DNA of 64,000 nucleotides from Aporrectodea caliginosa (taxonomy: Eukaryota > Annelida > Clitellata > Crassiclitellata > Lumbricidae), in assembly GCA_020284085.1 (NCBI GenBank), contig JACEVL010000990.1, forward strand, positions 115,001 to 179,000, read 5' to 3'. Under the pieces are notes generated by a model. It was not told the DNA's origin and searched no databases. It saw nothing but the letters and a program-made list of their open reading frames with translations. Positions 22,227 through 34,600 of the stretch are shown here, piece by piece. The position numbers and the translations under genes were made by a program. Position 1 is the first letter of the stretch. Each line of letters starts with the position of its first letter.

Positions 22227-22970
22227 TGTGGCGATTTGGGTGGTCTGGTGCCTTGAGTCCATCTCTCTTTCACCGACCGTTGCTTTCCCACGCCTCGAGT
22301 CTTTATTGCCTCTTCCCCCCCGCCGACTGCCGACTCGACGGACATTAGCGCTTGGGTGGTCTTCTCTTTCACACGGTCTGTCGGGCGCTTATCTCTCCCC
22401 CGCCGACCGCTGTCTTGGACTTGGCGACTGCTGCTCTGTGGGCGACCCTCTCCCCCGCCGGCGGCATCCTTTGAGACACCCTCTCCGGGCCGGCAGCGGT
22501 CTCTTTGAAACACCCTCTCCGGGCCAACAGCGGTCCCTTTGAAACACCCTCTCTCGCCCGGCGGCGGTTCCTTTGAGACACCCTCTCCCGGCCGGCGGCG
22601 GTCTCTTTGAGACACCCTCTGTCGGGCGACGGTGTTACTGCAGGCGACCCTCAGTCGGTCGATACCCCTCACCCCTGCTGGGTATATAAGGAGGGCGCTT
22701 TGTGTGGAGTTTAGGTTCTGAGGTCTTTGTTGTATGGTGATCTGATAGTCTTTAAGCTAGCTTGGCCTGTTGTGAGGGTCGTGTGTTTGAATAAATATCG
22801 TCTTAGAACTTTGACGTTGATCCTTCGGTGGGTGACACTGATCGCCTGGGCCCGTCGACTGGCAGACGCAGAAACCCTCTGAAATAACACGGAGGTCGTA
22901 CTTACGCTCCCATCCTGAGCGACACGCGCCTTACACTCGCATCCTGAGGCGAAACCCCAGTTTTGTCACA
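22227..22970 (+). repeat. 3' LTR of the gypsy element
   Basis: 744 bp, near-identical to the 5' LTR. TATA box at 22683-22690, AATAAA at 22790-22795, which would supply the element's polyadenylation. Confidence 0.96.
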
Positions 22971-23566
22971 TTAGTTTTTAACAATGAATGGCTATGATTT
23001 TTCCACAGTTTTATTTTTTATCCAAACTGAGGCAAGATAAACCTGAAAATAATTAAAAATACATTAAAAAACATTGAAACTTTTAACAGTTTTGCTGTTT
23101 GAAATAAACGTTCAGATATAGCTGAAAACCTAGATCCTAGTGACGAATAAAGATATATTATTTCATCAAATGCACTGGAAAGACATATAACAGTCACTCA
23201 GGGGGCAAATGCCCCCTTGCCCCCAAATGACGTCCCAGCAGAACGGTAACAACAGGTCCATCATGTTCATCGCTTTCAAAAAGCGCTGACGGCTTTTGGG
23301 ATTATATTTCGCGCCAGACCCTTAATCGCGCGAGCGAGCACTGAGGGGTGACGTGATAGGTTGCTTTCGGCACCCTTGTTAGTCCTCCGTGCCAATTAAA
23401 AACTTTGCCTCCTTAAAAATTTTTCCCCTTAAAAAAATTCCTGGAACTCAATGACTTATTTGTTTGCTAAGGCCCTAGGCTACCTTACTGTTAGCTAAAG
23501 TTGACTGTGCGGCACCCGCCCTTGTAACAGCATGGTTGTGGTACACGGCGCCATATAAACTGTCAC

Positions 23567-23576
23567 TATTATTATT

Positions 23577-23662
<86 letters not shown>
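23567..23662. repeat. (ATT)n microsatellite
   Basis: Nearly pure att repeats over about 95 bp, preceded by 'ggcgccatataaac', a repeat-tail motif also seen elsewhere. Probably the 3' end of a retroposed element. Confidence 0.9.
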
Positions 23663-24188
23663 GTGTTATTATTGTGTTAGCAGTTTAGACCTATATCAAT
23701 ATATTTAACAAAATGCCACATATGCACATGCAATGCATTAATGCAATATATCTGAGACTGAGAGATTGAGGCGGAAATCGGATTACGTTTAAGGTTAGGG
23801 GTTGTGCCTATAGGGTCCAAAACTTCTTAAAACGGCTCTGATTCAGGTAATGACAACCGGAACAGATTTCGGCTACGATTCTCATAAAAAATCTGCTTCA
23901 AGTCCCACGCGGCCTTCTACGAGGTCTGACGACTGGTTCTTCCTATATAGTCGTAGGACCCACCATGGAACATGCAAAGAATACCCTCTCTGGAGACATT
24001 TAAATGACAGCTCAAGACTTTTTAAACAATCATGTGACTGTCATTGATTTCATGTACAGCGTCCTTTCCTTCGGCCTCGACTGAGTACTTGGCACTATAC
24101 AACCTGTTTTATTACGAGTAATGTTATTAAAAGATATCTTGGGTTACGGGATGTTAAAACCCACGCCAGAGCCCATCTTGCACGTCAA

Positions 24189-24215
24189 TATATATGTACA
24201 TAATGTACATATATA
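24189..24215. repeat. Perfect 13-bp-arm palindrome
   Basis: TATATATGTACAT, a central A, then ATGTACATATATA. Perfect inverted symmetry over 27 bp. Confidence 0.9.
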
Positions 24216-24439
24216 AGGGGGATTTACGTGGTTTTACCCAACGCCAGCGGTCCTGCAAGTAAGGCCTCACGTACTGCTTAGGATTATATAACGTCGATCC
24301 ACAGCATATAAAAGGAGGGTAACGACAGCAAAATTGCGTATAGTCTTAGAGACATCTTAAGGCAGCCAGAGACCGAACCTTACATGCGTTTGAATTTTTC
24401 CCAATTAATAAGCGTTACATTTGCGCAGTTTATGACAAA

Positions 24440-24520
24440 CTCTTTTGGCAAGGACCTCGAATACACAGGACTGGATAGTCCCTGTGTAACGTCCATTGAG
24501 TCTGGCGCTCATACTTTTTT
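24440..24520. repeat. Hairpin-bearing dispersed repeat, copy 1 (partner 26869-26935)
   Basis: Shares 'ggcaaggacct', 'acacaggactgga' and 'agtcc.t.tgtaacgtc' with the 26.9 kb copy. In copy 1, ACACAGGACT and AGTCCCTGTGT can pair around a short loop; copy 2 keeps most of that pairing. Confidence 0.7.
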
Positions 24521-24889
24521 ATTTCATAAGGCGATCGTAATCGTAGGCCAAATGGCCCAAATCTCGAGATTTTACAAAGAAAGACAACAAGTCTCGGGAA
24601 CACAGGCATTTGAGCAAAACAGCAATGGCTATAGAATGATAAGATCAGGTGTGATTTAAACTAGGTCAGTAGGCTGAGGCTGAGCTCTCCAAGGTTCAGC
24701 CAGCAGCTGAACAGACACTTAACATAAAATCGCCTTGACACTGCTTGATTGATTGTAACAATCTACGTCTACGACAACTTGGTTATTCAGAATAAATGAA
24801 CACTGATATAATTGATCATCTAAAAGTTGATTACGTGCAAATTGCATTTGTGATCGCAAAGATGTAGGCATATATGGGGAGGGGTTTAG

Positions 24890-24960
24890 GATAGCCTAAT
24901 GGTAACACTTTGGCGCGTAGAAGCAACGGACCCGGTATCGCTTCCCGGTACCCTCCCTAA
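24890..24960 (+). repeat. Possible tRNA-derived SINE head
   Basis: TAGCCTAATGG (24892-24902) fits a pol III A box and GGTATCGCTTCC (24934-24945) resembles a B box, at tRNA-like spacing. There is no cloverleaf or anticodon arm that I can defend, so I do not call a tRNA gene. Confidence 0.45.
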
Positions 24961-25863
24961 GGTCGACTCGGCCTTTTCATTCGCTACGTGGCGTTGAAAA
25001 TGAGCAGTAGGACGTGATGGACGCCTTGCATGGCTACCAAGCAGTTAAATTCGACTCCTGTAATAACTTGTGATCATCCTATGAATTGTAATCATCCTGC
25101 GTACTTGTCAGTTTGCGACATTTAACGAAGATTATTATAGGTTAGCGCTTTTTAAAAAGAAAATCCTCAGAGGCTTTCCATACCAAACAACAGTAGGCTA
25201 ATAGTAGCCTAGGCCTAACAATAATAATAATATGGTCACAGCTGTGTCGTATCATGGTGCAAGGGTCAAAATAAATATTTCTCGTAAATATGGACGTAAT
25301 CCGACGTACGAAAAATGCGGTATTATACTTGCATTCATTTATTATTGTGAACGAGTAGGCCTAAGTTATGCGTTACTCGTGAATGACACGTACGGTCGTG
25401 TAAATTATAGGCCTACTAGCCTATAGGCGCTCTCGAATGATTCACAGTTTAACGAGAATTTTTGACATCAAAGGTCTGACGTCGGCCAGATTATTTTGAA
25501 CAGTTCTCATCGTTCTTTTGGCATAATACAGCCATTGCAATGCCTTCTAGATGCTGTCAGTATCTTGAAGGCAATGATAGCGTACTAGACCTACAGCTCA
25601 TTAAATTAGAATTGGGACACGCGATTGCATGGCGTCTTAACCTGTAGAACCTGTAGAAACATCTGTTCTGCCCCTCTGATCCTCTGGAGAACGGACTCGG
25701 ACCACCTTCGGACTACTCTTTTGGACAACCCCTCTGACTAGCCGCAACGCTCGTGAATAAGCTGTTGCCCTGCGCTTGGCTTTTGAGTGGCGCTTTAGAA
25801 GTTTGGAGATTAGGCCTACTATTACGAACTTCTAAGTAATCCGTGGTCTTTAATTTTGCATAG

Positions 25864-28579
25864 CGATCACTACATCACTAACGTTGCATGGGCCGACGAC
25901 CAACATGTTGCCATCGCTTGGCTGAATCGCGTCCAAAATGTCTCGATCATCGTTTTCTGCGAAGCCGAAACGGGTCAATGTCGAGAGGTCAGCATAACCC
26001 TTACAGCCATAATTGCAGATTTCACTATTATTATAGCAATACTCACTAGGCTAAATAAATGTCTTTTCAGAAACTTCGCACTCAACTCTAGTTAGGCCTA
26101 AGCTGCTTGTCGACGGTAGGTTTGGGGTGCACGTGTTTAAGGTTCGATCGACAAATATTAACCTAGCAGTGGATAGTCATATAGGCCTAGGCCTATAGAG
26201 TTGCTGGAAAGTATATTATAAAAAGGCAATGAGAAATTGGAAAGTTAAAAGTGGTTAGGCCTATCAGATGATGATACCCAGGGACTCGTCTATGGTCTGC
26301 TGTAGGCCTACAGGCTCTCTCCTTAGCGGAGAAAATGCCTCAGCGTCTGGATGTCGTTCATGAATCCCGGGAATACCCAGTGCACCTGGTGGTCGTGGGT
26401 TCATTGGTAAAATCAGTCTGTATAATTTACATTATGTTCTCGATCAGAATATCCTTTATCTGTTACGGTGCGTGCTTTGGGTGTGACCTCAGGGTGAGAA
26501 TTGCTGGGAGGGCGTTGGGGTTCACCCCTGGTTTTTCTTAGGATCCCATAAGTAAAGTTTACATTTCACACAAAAACTGCACATAAATCAACGTCTAACC
26601 CCCCCCCCTCCCGTTATTTTTTTACAATTCTCATACTGTGACCTTACTAACCCTTAGAGTAGAACAATAATTTACTTTCTCAGAGCATGTAGGAGGAGCA
26701 TGTTAGACGTGCTTTTAGGCCTAGATTGGCACAATAGTCCATTTGCTTAAAACTTAAGCCGCCACTACCCTCATTTCATGCATTTCTACATCGACGTGTC
26801 ACGTATGTTACGTATACGTCGATGCATTTCTAGGCAAGGACCTATAATTATACAATATAGATTCCTTGCTTTCTAGGCAAGGACCTATAGGCTATTATAC
26901 ACAGGACTGGAAAGTCCTTATGTAACGTCATTTTACTAGTTTTTTGGCGATAGTCGGGGTCACGAAATTTTCACATCTTGTTTTCATAATAAATGCATTC
27001 AATTGATGATATTCTATATAGGCAGATTGACGAATAATTATGTTTGCAAAATAAAATATTGCCGGTGGTGATTTAAAGCATCATATTTAACATTAGAAAC
27101 AAAATTTGAAGTGGGGCGACATCTATGTTTAAGAGTGAAACGATGCACACATTATTTTCACGAGTACCATTCCTCTACTTGATTTCTAGGCTGAAGGGTT
27201 GATTATGGCAACGCTATGCAAGTATGCATGCAAGGCTATCTCTCTCACATTAGCCAACTAAAATCTATCTTAGATGCTGTAACCCGTCTTATTGGAGGTA
27301 TACCTAGGTTTAGGCATATTATCAAGTTTCATGCAAGAGGAATTTCACTGGTTGCCGATGGACAAACGCGTAGAGTTTACGATCTTAATGCAGCATATGC
27401 GTTATTGCCTTGCGGGGATGTGGTCCTGCTTATTATAGGCTATAAGTTTAGCTTCCTGCGACATGTGTTCCTTGGTGTGTTTACCTCAATTCCGTAAGCG
27501 CTTGTAAACCATTTTTTGTGATAATTTTTTTCCGTCTTTAGGCTGATGAGTTCGTCTTGAAGAGGTGCTATATAAATCTATAATTACGATTACAGTCAAA
27601 CACGTGCTTGCCTTAGAATCAAACATGTGCTTGCCTTAGAATCAAACATATGCTTGCCGTAGGGTCAAACATATGCTTGCCTCACTTGCATCTTGTGCCA
27701 CTGGAAACCTCTGGATCTGTTTCTGTATCTTTGATTAGGTGATTAACACTTTAACCACGAGCTGTTGCATAGGTTTGAAGGTTTCCCAGTCACTTTGAGT
27801 ACACTCTCTTTGTTACAGTGTTAAATCTGTTGTGTTGTGTTCAGTTTGAGTAACTTTTGTATATTTTTCACTGCAGAGTTTGGTTGAAACTGCTCAAGAT
27901 GGCCGAAGTTGGTTGAACCCATTGGTAAGGTCGCTTATGCCGTTAAGCTTAAATTATGAAAATAATGGTGCCCTAAAGAAAACTGAGAACACAGTGTAGA
28001 GATGATAAGCTGATGTTTGAGGTGATGATAATGATAATATTAATGATGTGGTCATGGCAAAGATGATGGTGATAAGGAGGTGGGGAAGAGGGTAAAGTTT
28101 AGATGTAGGATCTTAAAATTTACAGAAACTTTGTAAAGGTTTGATAGAAATATTTTGTGGATCAAAAATTTGTTATAAACTCTAATTTAAAAAATTAACC
28201 CACTATAAAATGTTTATTGAAAATGTTTTTCATAATTTAAAATAATTACCCACCCTAAGCAGTTTGAGCACTGTGAATTGGTTTTATTTTAAAACTTAAC
28301 CTGCTGTAAAAATATTTTTAATGGATTTTTTCATTTGATGCTGTTATACATTTGTTTTCAGCCAGTGATCCGATTCATCAATAACGAACACACATTTGTA
28401 ACTTTTCTGTCGAAGAGAGATGGAACTTCAGGTTTCTGGAAGCACTTGGCGCTTGTTTCAATTGCTGTAGGTTGTTATGGCATTGATTCCTCTGTCTGCC
28501 TGTCTGGCTGTATGTCTGGCTGTTTGTCTGTCTGTCTAATGTCTGTCTGTTTGGCTGGTTGTCATTCTGGCTGTCTGTC

Positions 28580-28664
<85 letters not shown>

Positions 28665-31600
28665 GCGTGAGTGTGTGTGTGTCTATATACGTGTGTTTAT
28701 CTGTGTGTGTGTATTTATTTGTCTATTATATACGTATCAGAGAGGCTTTTTGTGAACAAATGTTTTGCATATATAATGAGCACAGGTGTTCTTTAGGTTG
28801 ATATATATATAATGTGTATCGATTGTTAAGCGTTTTAGTCTTAGGCCTTAGTTGCGCTGTCGGCTCGTGGGCGCTTGGCCTAAAGTAGCCTAAACATTGG
28901 CTGACGGTAGATTGTTTTACACGTGCAGTTAGCGCGCCAAACTTAGAAACTGCTGATGACAGTGAATTTGAACAATACAGTGTAGTACAGTTGTTTTAAG
29001 GCAAGAAGTTTGTTGTTATTAAACTGTGTTTGAAGAAAGAAAGAAACATTCAAAGAACTGTGTCAATTTAATTCTTAAACAGTTAGAAGACGTTGAGCAA
29101 TTTATATGTAGAGATAAGGAAAGTTCTTGAGGTAGGTCACAACTAAGAAAGAAGAAGAGTTGGTGACATATTGGTGACAGCGGTGGGATTCGAAACAACG
29201 TCTGGAATTCGAAACAACGTCTGGGATTCGAAACAACGTCTGGGATTCGAAACAACGTCTGGGATTCGAAACAACGTCGACTGGTGAATACGCATTTGAA
29301 TCATTGGTAAATTGACGACAACGAAAGCCTCAACGACAAAGGTATAAAAGTTGGTTGTTATCAAACAAAGAACAATCCCCAATACTTCAAACACAAAAGA
29401 AAACTCGTGTTTTCCAGAAAGGACAGCACTGAAGTAAAGAAGTAAGATGGAGAAATTAAGTGTCAAAAAACAAGCAGAACTGAAGAAGATGTCTTCTGAA
29501 AGATTAAAACAGCGCTTGTTAAAGGCTGGTTTTGAAGAAGAGAAACTGGAAGATATGTCACGTGAAGACATGTTAGAAGCGCTAGCTGAAGTCTGGCTTA
29601 AGGAAGAAGCAGAAGAAGAAGGTGCTGTCGGCGGTGCTGTGGAAAAGGTTATTGAAAAACCGCCTGGACTTATGTCTATGGAGATGATGATGCAGTGGAT
29701 GATGATGAAAGAAGAAAGAGAGGAGAAACGGAGACAAGAAGAGAAAGAGAAAGAGGAGAAACGAAGACAAGACGAGAAAGAAAGAGAGGAGAAACGGAGA
29801 CAAGAAGAGAAAGAAATAAGACAGGAAGAATTACGTCTTCAGAGAGAGAAAGAAGAGAAGGCAGAACGTCTTCAGAGAGAGAAAGAAGAGAAAGCAGAGA
29901 ATACAAGACAGGAAGAATTACGTCTTCAGAGAGAGAAAGAAGAGAAAGCAGAGAATGCAAGACAGGAAGAATTACGTCTTCAGAGAGAGAAAGAAGAGAA
30001 AGCAGAGCAAGTTCGTGTGGCAGAACTTGAGTTACAAAAGCAGCAATTTGAGATTCAATTAGAGCAATTGAAAAGAGATCGAGAAGATGCTGAAAGGAGA
30101 AGATTAGAGCAGATGATTGAATTTGAAAGGGCGCGGAAAAGTGACGAAGAGATACGTCAGCAACAGATTGAAGAGAAGAGACTACGTGAAGAAGAAAAGG
30201 AAAAAGTGCGAATTTCAGAGTTGGAGCGAGCAGAAGAGGTTAGACAAGAAGAACTGAAATTACAGAAAGAAAGCATGGAGAAGGCGGAAGAGGAAAGACA
30301 AGAACGTTTAAAGTTGGAAAAAACAAAAATAGCATTAAAAGAAGCACAACTCAAAGAGGAGAAACAAAATAGAGAAGCACAAGAACAAAGAAGGCAAGAA
30401 GAACGAGAAGAACAGAAAAGGAAACAGGAAGAAAGTGAAACGATGGTTTCGAAAATAAAGAAAATTGGTGATGCCATGAAACACGTGTTACCTAAAATGC
30501 CAAACGATATGATGGAGGTGCCATTATATTTCGAAACGGTTGAGAATGCGTTTCGTAGTTTCAACGTGCAGGAACAATTCTGGGTGAAGTTACTATTGCC
30601 ATTGATGACTCCGAAAGCTAGAACTGTTCTAAACAGATTGTCATTCGATGATTTAGACGATTATCAGGTCGTGAAACAGCACTTGTTAAAAGAATTCAAG
30701 TTGACACCGAGAGAGTACAGATCGAAGTTTATTGATGCGAAGAAGACAGCTGAAGAAACATATACAATGTTTACAGCAAGGCTGAAGAACTTGTTGAACT
30801 ATTATGTGAAAAGTCGCAAAGTGGATAAGAATTTTGAGAAACTGTTTGATTTGTTAGTGGCGGATAAGTTGAAAGAATCACTACCACCAGGTCCACTACA
30901 GTTTGTGTTGTCGAAGGAAGGAACTGATTGTTACGAAGCTAGTGTTGTGGCAGACCTAGCGGACATTCATGTTAATAATCGAATTGGTTTGGCAATTCCG
31001 AATAAGACAAGTTTTGGTTTTGTTCCTAATGGCAAAAGAAATCAACAGTTCACTCCAAATTTTGGTTTTCATTGGAAGAGCAATCAAGAAACAGGAAATC
31101 AGTTCAGAGGTGCAGAAGTGAAACCAAATTCTCCGGTTGTTCACGAGAATAGAGAGTCGATGATGACCAGACAACGTCAGGTATATAACAAATCACCACC
31201 AAGGTTTGTCGCAAGAGAAGGCAATGCATCGTTTACTCCATATAAGAGAAAAGAAAGCATCGAACAACGAGGTGCAGTGGTGAAACGTTGTCATAACTGC
31301 GGATCAGACAGGCATTTGATGAAATTCTGTCCAGTTCCTGTTACAACCTCCAATTATGGTGGAAAACAAGAACATTCGAGGGTGAATCGAATTCAAGTGG
31401 TTGATAATTCTGAAAGTCAAGCCACAGAACATCAGAACAATGAAACTGAAGTAAAGTCAGTGATGAAATGTCACCTTTCACCTGATATTCAGAAAGAAAT
31501 TCTATTGCACAATGGAATGCAGAAAGAAATGGTTGGAAGAGATGAAAGTACAGCATTGAAGAAAGTGTTATTACAGTACGTCGAGGTAGAAATTCGTGGA

Positions 31601-34600
31601 ACAGCAGGAAAAGAACCAGTGAAAGTAAAAGCACTGATTGATTCTGGAGCAGAGGTTCCGGTGATTAGTGAAGAATTACTGGAAGGCATGAAGGTGGAGC
31701 AGATTGGAAAAGTGAACTTACAATGCGTGGCAGGAGATGCCATTCCTGCAAAGTTGGTGAAAGTTGATGTAAGGCTGTGTTGTAACGATGTGGAAGAAGA
31801 GGTAATTCCGCATAAAGTCAAATGTTCACTTACACCTTATGTGACATTGATGTGTGCTAGTATTGCAAAAATGGGAAGCACAGAAAGATTCTTGTTGCAT
31901 CCAGAAATCATTGCAGAACTTAAAGCCGTGCCACAAGTGAAAATGATACAAGGAGATGTGCAAGCGAATGTAACGACGAGATTGCAGAGTCAGCGAAAGA
32001 AAGTGATAGAAGTCGAAGAGGAAAGTGAAACTGAAAGTTCAAGCGAAGAGGAAAACGAAAGTGATGATCAACAAAGTTTAATGCAAGACGGTATAACAGC
32101 AGAGATGAGTGAACAAGAGATGGCTGCATGCAAGAATGGTAATCTAAATGAAACGAAAGAGGATAATGATTGTGATGTGGCGATAGGAGATTTGTTTGAA
32201 GAAAATGAGAAAGACGAAGAACAACAGATGCAGATTGCAGACGCAAAGAAATTCGAAGAACAGCAGAGACAAGATGAATCATTGAAAGCATGGTGGACGT
32301 TAGCACCAGATAAAGAATCTGAATTCTGCGTGGTAAATGGCTTACTGTACAAGAGATATCGAATATTAGAGCAAACGATATATCAATTGGTGTTACCAAA
32401 AGAGCGACGAATGAAAGTGATGGAGTTGGCTCACGAATCAGTATTTGGAGGACATCTTGGAGAAGAGAAAACTAGAGAACGAATAAAGTTGTCTTTTACC
32501 TGGCCAAAGATGAGAAGAGATATAGTGAAATTTTGCAAATCATGTGAGAAATGTCAGTTAAAGGCAAGAAGTTTGGTGATGGACAGGGTTCCTATCACTC
32601 CAATTCCAAGAGAAGATGTAGCCTTTAGAAGAATTACAATGGATTGTGTAGGACCAATCGAGCCAGCATCTGCTGCAGGTCACAAGTACTGTTTATGTAT
32701 TGTCGATTCTTGCACAAGATGGCCTACAGTGTTTCTGTTGAAATCATTAACTGCAAAAGCTGTGTGTGATGCTTTGATGGAGTTGTTCATGAACGTTGGT
32801 GTACCTTCAGTGATCACAAGTGACCAAGGAACAAATTTTACTGCGAGTCTGACAAGAGAATTTCTGAATTTAATGGGTTGTAGTCCAAGATTTGACACGC
32901 CAGGTCATCCAGAGGCAGCTGGACTAGTAGAAAGATGGAACCAAACATTCAAGAAAATGATCCATCATGTAATTGTTGACAATCCAAGGCAATGGCACAA
33001 AGTAATTCCGTTTACAGTGTGGGCATTACGAGAAGTACCGAATGCAACTACTGGAATTGCTCCTTATATGTTGGTGTATGGAAAGATTCCGCGTGGACCA
33101 CTGGCAATTCTAAAAGAAAGTTGGACAAGAGAAATTAATTTACCACCTCATATTGGAATCCAACCAGAAAAGTACTTGAAAGACATGAAAGCAAATATGG
33201 AAAAAGCATTACTGTTTGCAGAATCATATTCACGAGAGAAGCAATTACAGTATACGAATCAATACAACAAAAGAGCGAAACATAAAGAATTTGAACCGGG
33301 TGAAAAAGTTATTGTGTTGTATCCGACGTCAACAAATAAACTGATTTCACGATGGCATGGTCCATGTACTGTCATACAACGAAGGTCAAAGTACTCTTAT
33401 TTGATTGACATGGGTGACGATTGTCGAAAGATAATTCACGCAAATAAAATCAGAAAGTACATTACAAGAGCAATGAGTTGTGGACTAATCGTTGAAGAAG
33501 ATGAAGACTTTGGTTCAGTGGTTGAATTGCTGATGAAGAATGACTGGCAAAATGAAAAGAATTCACTGAATCTTGATCCTGAACAGATTAGCCATTTGAC
33601 ATTGACTCAACAAAAACAATTGCTGGAAATACTGAACAAATATTCCGATCGATTTTCTGAAAAGCCTGGATTATGTACATTGGTTGAACATGAAATTGAA
33701 CTGAAACCGGAATTTCGTGAAAAAGAATTTATGGCTTACCGAATTCCACTCATCTATCGAGCAGAAGTTGAACGACAAATTAAAGAAATGCTTCAAGCCA
33801 ACATTATAAAACCATCTTCGAGCAGAATGGCAAGTCCGTTGGTAATTGTTAAAAAGAAAGACGGTTCTCTAAGACTTGCCTGCGACTACAGATACATTAA
33901 CTCGTTCACTGTGGATTGTAAATATCCGATGCCGATTGTGAAAGATGTTTTGCACAAAGTTGGAAAATCAAATGTGATCTCGATTTTTGATTGTCGAAGT
34001 GCTTACTGGACTTGTCCTGTTAAGCAAACTGATCAATGGAAAACTGCTTTTGTTACTCACAATGGACTGTACGAGTTTACTCGTGTTCCTTTCGGAATGA
34101 TCAACTCAGGAAGAACATTTGTTAAAGCAATTAACATGGTTTTACAGCCTATAAATGAATTTGCTGAGCCCTATGTAGATGACATTGCTGTGCATTCAGA
34201 TGATTGGAAGATTCATTTACAGCATTTAGATGCATATTTAATGCAAATGAGACTGCATAACATTACTCTGAACTTAAAGAAATGTATCTTTGGTAAGAGT
34301 GAGGTAAAGTTCATCGGTCATGTGGTTGGTTCTGGAACGATTCAAATGAATCCAGATAGAATTGAAAGTTTAATTAATTTGAAAACCCCAGAAACGAAGA
34401 AACAAGTTAAGCAATTGCTTGGATTTTTTGGTTACTATAGACAGTTTATCAAAGATTTTGCACAGATTGCGAAGCCTCTATCTGATTTGACAAGCAAACA
34501 TGTTCCAGATAAGATTGATTGGACTGATAGACATCAACAGGCATTTAATTTACTTAAAGATGCTGTACGCTCTAAAGTTGTTTTATATGTTTTTGATGTT

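Larger units (their letters stand above)
15805..22970 (+). mobile_element. Complete Ty3/gypsy LTR retrotransposon
   Basis: A 7,166-bp element bounded by direct LTRs (15805-16547 and 22227-22970) and flanked by a 4-bp target duplication TTAG (15801-15804, 22971-22974). In order: LTR, primer binding site, one gag-pol frame (16617-21521), 3' non-coding region with duplicated hairpins, purine tract, LTR. LTRs start TGTGG and end TCACA. They differ only by a few substitutions near 15857-15895 and one length change in a C run, so insertion was recent. It sits inside an older MITE. All coding domains look intact, so it may be mobile. Confidence 0.97.
15731..23236. mobile_element. Short TIR element (MITE) split by the gypsy insertion
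   Basis: The left end (15731-15765) is GGGCGTCC then GGAGGGGGCAAGGGGCATTT. The right end (23201-23236), read in reverse, is GGGACGTC then ATTTGGGGGCAAGGGGGCAT. These are clearly related inverted termini. Removing the retrotransposon (15805-22970) and one TTAG leaves about 336 bp, a MITE-like size. Superfamily not assigned. Confidence 0.75.
23237..25863. other. Non-coding stretch before the first detected peptidase exon
   Basis: No exon recognised; I looked for the YPKAG and DWxYEE segments expected upstream in S9B peptidases and did not see them. Holds an ATT array (23567-23662), a palindrome (24189-24215), one of two related hairpin repeats (about 24440-24520), a tRNA-like SINE head (about 24890-24960) and many TAGGCCTA octamers. 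Confidence 0.5.

Noticed and set aside
24890..24960. tRNA gene
   Set aside because: A- and B-box-like motifs but no supportable acceptor stem or anticodon arm; better read as a SINE head.
28335..28801. Cys/Val repeat proteins
   Set aside because: Translation of the (GT)n microsatellite next to a real peptidase exon.
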